Origin: Doris montereyensis
Taxonomy: Eukaryota > Mollusca > Gastropoda > Nudibranchia > Dorididae
Assembly (NCBI GenBank): GCA_037039925.1
Contig: JAXRKP010000531.1
Coordinates: forward strand, 90,001-154,000
Length of the DNA: 64,000 bases
Direction: 5' to 3'
The notes beneath the pieces were generated by a model. The model was not told the origin of the DNA, made no database searches, and saw nothing but the letters and a program-made list of their open reading frames with translations. Below, piece after piece: positions 60,804-64,000 of this stretch (positions within the stretch are counted from its first letter, which is position 1; the number at the start of each line of letters is the position of its first letter). Position numbers and translations under genes: made by a program.

Positions 60804-61041
60804 GGGGTAGGAAAAAGTTTATAGCTATAAAGCCAGTCACCACACGCAAACTAAGTTAGAAGCAGGCGATGGTTGTTGTCTTCAAAGATCATTTCTTCAT
60901 AGAAAATCAATGGATTCAGACTTTGGGATTTAGAAGTAAAGCCAAGAAGTGAAACTTGAAAGAAATACCATTTACAGAATATTGATATTTTGAACCTAAA
61001 AGGCAATGGAAATATGAGAGAAAATACTACTTTGAACTTAC

Positions 61042-61143
61042 TTCACACATCTTCTTGTGATCACTATTGGCATCTTCCCAAGATTTTGGTGCAAGACGTG
61101 AAGGATGAGCTTTTTTCACAAACGTCTCATATGCCTGAAGCAT
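61042..61143 (-). CDS. Unidentified exon, 34 codons
   Basis: An open 102-bp segment between a good acceptor (catctag|ATG) and donor (GTGTGAA|GTAAGT). It encodes a protein-like string with YETFVKKAHPSRLAPKSWED and CxE-type ending. I do not recognise the family. It is on the same strand as NUP205 and about 13.5 kb before its first visible exon, but it ends in phase 0 while NUP205 exon 1 needs one carried base, so it does not join directly. It could belong to an upstream gene or to an unusual NUP205 5' end. Confidence 0.45.
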
Positions 61144-62025
61144 CTAGATGAGATTTAATAAAAATGCGTTATAATTTTAAGTAAAACCATGGCAGTAGGT
61201 GTCAACTTGTGAAAAACTAATGAAATCAGTTTGTTTCATTGGCAACTCCTCAATTTTCAAACTTCATTACTCTTTTTAAACAATTCTAAACATGTAAATA
61301 ATAAACGATTTTGTCCTTATTCGTGATAATCGTTAATGCTATGAGCTTGTAATCATGACAACACCAATCAAAACCCTGGCTGACCCAGGATTTTTTACAA
61401 CTGTGTGTCTTTTTAGATGTACTTCGCACCCGTTATAAACAGCCACTCGCTTACCGCCAACTTTTCACCTTTGTGTACGAATCTGACACAATACAAAGAC
61501 GTTGAAATAACTCGTCATACTGCCATCTGTCAATGATTTGGCATTTAACTTTGCTTAATAACTATTGTAAAATACAACTCGTTATCCCGCCAAGACTGTC
61601 TGAGAAAACTCACAACAATAAGAGGGCTGTCCTTACCCTGCCTGTCACCAATCCATGATGTTGGAATACAAGCCGTGTAATTGTCTTGCCTCCACACTTT
61701 GGCACACAACTGTTATGCAATCTTTGTTCATCTGTTATGTCCGAGACGCCAAGACATGGTCACAGGTGGCCAGTAAAGGTGAACAGGACTGTTGGCTAGC
61801 CTTTCCTCGTGTTGGTCATTCAGCATCTGGCACACCTGTGTGACGTGTTTATAACACCTACTAGTATCTGGGCCAATGCAATAGACTTGCCACTCACCTT
61901 TCTATGATTCACGTTCAACATATCACATGTTATAAGCAATTATTAGTATCAAAGTGAGTGTGGATTTTGTTCTTCCTGATTCTCAGCTCACGATCAGACC
62001 GGGTTCTAAGGTGGATCGGGCTGTA
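61144..62025. other. Upstream of the unidentified exon, nothing recognised
   Basis: Moderately GC-rich around 61620-61850, but I see no exon with supported splice sites. Confidence 0.45.
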
Positions 62026-64000
62026 GTAGTGGACAGGTAAGCACCTGTACGGGGATTAGGCGGCCCCGCCCTCCACAAGTTACCTGCTGCCTTGCAGGCA
62101 GGCCTTGGCTGACCAAAGGCTAAGGGAGTTAACGCTGACAGAAAAACAACCTGCTGCCTTGCAGGCTGGTCTTGGGTGACCACAGGTTAAAGGAGTTAAC
62201 CCTGACAGAAAATAACAAGGCCATGTAGGGGTCCTCAAGGTGGCACTAGTGCCACCCCTACCATCTACCTAGGGTACAGTGGGCTAATCCCCTGCTTATC
62301 AAAAAAAATCTGATTCAAAGTATTGAATATGATGATATACCTGGATTGAACTTTTGAAAACCACCCTGAAAAGAACACAGACTGTGATTTGTTAAACAAA
62401 AAGGAAGGGAAAATAAATTATTAGTAGCTTATGGACCACACAAAGATGCCACAGAAGAAAAAGATATCTTCGAAAATGAGTTACAATTAGCTGCAGAGAA
62501 TCTTAAACCCAAACAGGAACTAATGGTTTTAGGAGATTTAAATGCTAGAGTAGGCAACAATGTAGAAACATCAGAGGAGTAATAGGTAAAGAAGGAGAGA
62601 CAACAACTTCTCCAAATGGAGAGAGACTAATAGATATTTGCCTAAAGAATAACATGAAAATAGTCAACACCTTTTTTACTCATAAAGATATCCACAAATA
62701 TACAAGAGTAAATGAAGACTGATATGAAAAGTCAATCATAGACTATATAATAGTTAGCAGCTCCTTTTTTTTACAGTACAATGGATGCAAGAGTAAATAG
62801 AGGAGCTGAAATATTTAGTGATTATCACTTAGCAGTAGCCAAAATGAGATTACTGACTGAAGAAAACAAACAGAAAAGGAAAGAGAAGAAAACTACTAAA
62901 CTCAAAATAGAGGAACTAAATAAACCAATAGCAAAACAGACATACCAATCCATGATAAAAAGATTTATCAGTGAAATGCAGATGGATCTGAATGATAGCA
63001 CAATAGAAGAAACGTGGCAAATGTATAAACAAACACTCCTCAGTTGTACTGAAGAGGACTGTGGTAGGAAGCAAATTAAAGGAGAAAAGAAAAGAACAGC
63101 ATGGTGGAATGAAAATGTCAAGACTAAGATCAAAGGAAAGAAGGATGCCTGGAAGAAATACTTGCAAACAAAGAGACCAAAGGATAGGATAGATTACGTG
63201 AATAAAAGAACTATCGTCAAAGAGGAAGTGAGGAAAGCAAAACAGGAACAGTGGGAAGAGTTTGGACAAATACTTCAAGAAAGCTATTAAGGATGAGAAA
63301 GACCAAAGCATGCCTTATACGACAAATTAAGAACGCCAAAGGAAAAATAATGAAAGACGGCGAAATCATGAAAACGTGGATAAATTATTTTCAACTATTA
63401 CATAATCCCTCCAGAACATATGAAACAAGGAGTACAGATCAATTAGTAAGAGTAACAAGCAATCCAGATGAGACAGCTGAAGATGTAGATATCTCAATGG
63501 AAGAACTCCAAACAGCTATAAGAAAAGTGAAATGAGGAAAGGCCCCAGGAGCAAATCAAATTTATCCAGAAATGATAAAAAACCAAGGGAGAGAAGTAGA
63601 CAAACTACTACATGCAATATGTCAACAAGCATGGAAGTCGAAACAGGTGCCAGATGACTGGTAAAAGAGAATGGTAGTACCAATACACATGAAAGGATCA
63701 ACTATGCAATGCTGTAACTATAAAGGGATATCACTACTTAGCGTACTAGGAAAAGTGTATGCCAGAATACTGGAAATGAGACTAAGAAAAAAGTAGAGGA
63801 TCAGATTGAAGAACACCAAAGTGGATTTAGACCAGGAAGAAGTGTACAAGATCACATATTTACAATTAGACAAATAATAGAAAAATTCCTTGAGAGAAAC
63901 ATTAGGTTGCACCTGTGTTTTATTGACTTAGAAAAGGCATTTGATATTGTGAGGAGGGACGAACTATGATATTCCTTAAAAGAACACAATGTAGAGCAAA
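62026..64000 (+). mobile_element. Same LINE family, copy 3 (runs off the right edge)
   Basis: Leader from 62026 with two tandem monomers. The endonuclease fragment is at 62410-62780. The ORF at 62781-63290 encodes the linker domain (ENKQKRKEKKTTKLKIEELN, TAWWNENVKTKIK). The RT start follows at 63300-64000, with SGFRPGRSVQDHIFTIRQII and LCFIDLEKAFD. Several stops and a small deletion near 63290 make it inactive as printed. Confidence 0.88.

Noticed and set aside
62026..62110. Definite HDV-like or hammerhead ribozyme in the LINE leader
   Set aside because: Stems are plausible, but I do not find the hammerhead core or a clear double pseudoknot; kept only as a structure hypothesis.

Overview
The window is animal (metazoan) nuclear DNA: AT-rich, with small exons bounded by GT/AG splice signals, long introns, tRNA-derived SINEs, several non-LTR retrotransposons and many minisatellites. 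The one host gene I can name is on the minus strand. It is NUP205, the inner-ring scaffold nucleoporin of the Nup192/Nup205 family. Protein divergence and repeat content suggest an invertebrate, perhaps a mollusc; that is inference, not demonstrated here.

Layout. From about 47.5 kb down to 0.26 kb, 33 consecutive NUP205 exons (numbered here as exons 1-33 of those visible) encode about 1,700 residues. They run from just after the N-terminus to the start of the C-terminal part, which lies beyond the left edge. The first coding exon was not found. Introns carry SINEs, a piggyBac-like transposase copy, TTAA-flanked and TA-flanked non-autonomous DNA transposons, a foldback element, LINE fragments and tandem repeats. 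From 47.5 to 61 kb lies a repeat-dominated interval with no NUP205 coding sequence. It holds one LINE copy (48.4-50.3 kb) and a second full copy (52.6-55.9 kb) inserted in an older jockey-like LINE with a visible 10-bp target-site duplication, then a large minisatellite. An unidentified exon lies at 61.0-61.1 kb. A third copy of the same LINE family starts at 62.0 kb and leaves the right edge.

Main observations. (1) Eleven of the 33 NUP205 exons need a one-base correction to keep frame, although their splice sites and protein conservation are intact; the piggyBac copy shows similar shifts. This points to residual assembly indels rather than gene death. (2) Several repeats are built from functional edges: the 3' end and splice donor of exon 26 are amplified about sevenfold, the acceptor of exon 15 is duplicated, and a TTAA-transposon terminus has become a minisatellite touching the donor of exon 20. 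(3) The LINE family carries a leader with 1, 2 or 3 tandem monomers and a conserved foldable start. I saw no convincing new defence, biosynthetic or regulatory gene system; the novelty is in genome structure.
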